From Deltaproteobacteria bacterium RIFOXYD12_FULL_50_9 (GTDB lineage Bacteria; Desulfobacterota; Desulfobulbia; Desulfobulbales; CALZHT01): DNA of 7,588 bases. The notes under the pieces are model-generated. The model was not told the DNA's origin, ran no database searches, and was given only the letters and a program-made list of their open reading frames with translations. The stretch spans positions 2,038 to 9,625 of the forward strand of contig MGTA01000237.1 in the NCBI GenBank assembly GCA_001799225.1, in the 5' to 3' direction. The position numbers and the translations under genes are program-made. Positions 6,558-7,588 of this stretch are shown here, in pieces (position 1 is the first letter of the stretch; each line of letters starts with the position of its first letter).

Positions 6558-6608
6558 AGGTTGTTTAGACTGCAGGCTGTCAGTCAACAACCTAACCACC
6601 TACAGCCT
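6558..6608. repeat. Imperfect palindromic repeat between the MCP gene and cheR
   Basis: AGGTTGTT plus GACTG (6558-6572, with a two-base bulge) pairs with CAGTCAACAACCT (6581-6593) around an eight-base loop. In addition AGGCTGT (6574-6580), lying in that loop, is the exact complement of ACAGCCT (6602-6608), so the loop could pair with sequence upstream of the stem on the minus-strand transcript. No T-run follows, so a rho-independent terminator is unlikely. Confidence 0.6.
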
Positions 6609-6625
6609 ATTCACCTGTGAAGTTC

Positions 6626-7588
6626 TTAATACTTACCAAACTCCTTATCATCCAGGGCTATGACCCTACTCGGCTTGACCTTGGGCTTGGCCGCGCCTCC
6701 GCCCGGAGTGCTGCTGCCCCAACCGCCAAAATCACGTTGCGGGGGGATAGCGTATTGTTGCTGTGGCATCGGGGCAAACTGCTGGCGGTCAGTGGCCATT
6801 TTCAGCTGGAAGCGGGCCAGCATCTGGCGGAGCTGGGCGGCCTGGCTTGACAGCTCTTCAGCGGCCGCCGCACACTCTTCGGCGCTGGCCGTGTTCTGCT
6901 GGGTTACCTGATCGATCTGGCCCAGGCCTTCGTTGACCTGCGAGATTCCCTGGGCCTGCTCGTTCGAGGCGGCGGCGATCTCGCCGACCAGGTCAGACAC
7001 CTTACCCACCGAGCTGACAATCTCGGAGAGAGCCTCGGCGGTCTTGTCGGCAATCTCGGTGCCTTTAGCAGTCTTGCGGACCGACCCCTCAATCAGTTCA
7101 GCGGTCTCGCCGGCCGCCTTGGCGCTGCGGGCCGCCAGATTCCGGACCTCCTCGGCCACCACGGCGAATCCCTTGCCGTGCCGACCGGCCCGGGCCGCTT
7201 CCACCGCCGCGTTCAAGGCCAGCAGGTTTGTCTGGAAGGCGATCTCATCGATCACCTTGATGATCTTCGAGATGTTCTGGGCCGACTCACTGATATCGGT
7301 CATGGCGCCCACCATCTCCTTCATCTGCAGATTACCCTTCAGGGCGACATCTTTTGCCTGCCCGGCCAACTGATTGGCCTGGGTGGCATTACCGGCGTTC
7401 AGTTTGGTCTGGGAGCCCATCTCGGTCATCGAACTGGTGATCTGTTCAAGCGAACTGGCCGACTCGGTGGCGCCCTGCGACAGGGACTGACTGGCCGAGG
7501 AGACTTGGGCCGCCGCTGAATTGACCTGCTCGCCGGCCAGATAGATCTGGCCAAGCGTTGCATTCATGTCGGCCAGGGTTTTTTTCAT
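6626..7588 (-). CDS. Methyl-accepting chemotaxis protein, cytoplasmic signalling part (5' end beyond the window)
   Basis: The last 320 residues of a chemoreceptor. The long Ala/Gln/Ser-rich helices (about 15-260) form the antiparallel coiled-coil hairpin. Its tip, around IDEIAFQTNLLALNAAVEAA (113-132), is the nearly invariant segment that contacts CheA and CheW. Candidate methylation or deamidation sites (Glu/Gln within Ala/Ser-rich stretches, such as TASAEECAAAAEE) lie in the C-terminal helix. After the coil comes a flexible Gln/Pro/Gly-rich linker (about 264-305) and an acidic-aromatic tail ending LDDKEFGKY. The sensory, transmembrane and HAMP regions are off the right edge. The Met at the very edge looks like an internal residue just after HAMP, not the start, so ligand specificity cannot be judged. 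It is followed by cheR in the same direction. Confidence 0.95.
   Translation of the reverse strand: MKKTLADMNATLGQIYLAGEQVNSAAAQVSSASQSLSQGATESASSLEQITSSMTEMGSQTKLNAGNATQANQLAGQAKDVALKGNLQMKEMVGAMTDISESAQNISKIIKVIDEIAFQTNLLALNAAVEAARAGRHGKGFAVVAEEVRNLAARSAKAAGETAELIEGSVRKTAKGTEIADKTAEALSEIVSSVGKVSDLVGEIAAASNEQAQGISQVNEGLGQIDQVTQQNTASAEECAAAAEELSSQAAQLRQMLARFQLKMATDRQQFAPMPQQQYAIPPQRDFGGWGSSTPGGGAAKPKVKPSRVIALDDKEFGKY

Noticed and set aside
6546..6599. Upstream GTG start for cheR at 6599
   Set aside because: It would add 18 residues coded mainly by a palindromic repeat, has no good ribosome site, and the protein from 6545 already has a normal CheR length.

Overview
The window holds one chemosensory (chemotaxis-type) gene cluster, all on the minus strand. 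It is read from the right edge to the left: methyl-accepting chemotaxis protein (5' end cut off), cheR, cheB, cheA, a stand-alone Hpt protein, a CheY-like response regulator, cheD and an HDOD-domain gene (3' end cut off). No plus-strand gene is supported. The Shine-Dalgarno sites, the architecture of the CheA and the MCP C-terminal tail suggest a Gram-negative bacterium of the Desulfobacterota (old Deltaproteobacteria) type. This placement is inferred from gene style only, not from a marker gene.

Layout: 6626-7588 is the cytoplasmic signalling half of an MCP. A short gap with a palindromic repeat leads to cheR (5706-6545). A 169-base gap containing a paired-hairpin repeat leads to cheB (4478-5536). 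A short gap with a second such repeat leads to cheA (2025-4391). The Hpt gene (1649-2023) starts one base after the cheA stop. A 142-base gap with the third paired-hairpin repeat leads to the CheY-like gene (1108-1506). That gene, cheD (607-1104) and the HDOD gene (1-610) are packed with a 3-base gap and an ATGA overlap, which suggests translational coupling.

How the genes work together: the receptor controls autophosphorylation of CheA. CheA carries two Hpt (P1) domains and no recognisable P2 domain. The stand-alone Hpt protein could accept, store or relay phosphoryl groups. The receiver domains of CheB and the CheY-like protein are the expected phosphate acceptors. CheR methylates, CheB demethylates or deamidates, and CheD deamidates receptor residues for adaptation. 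No cheW, cheC or flagellar gene lies in the window, so it does not show whether the output is flagellar motility, type IV pili or another function.

Two things stand out. First, the linker of CheA between the second Hpt domain and the dimerisation domain carries two near-consensus copies of the 24-residue MshEN motif known from c-di-GMP-binding ATPases, but both lack the leading Arg. Second, all three longer intergenic gaps downstream of cheR are occupied by members of one repeat family that begins GTAGGGGC and ends GCCCCTAC. In the two complete elements this encloses two inverted hairpins, which is the layout of REP/BIME elements mobilised by RAYT (TnpA-REP) transposases. One of the repeats supplies the stop codon of cheB.
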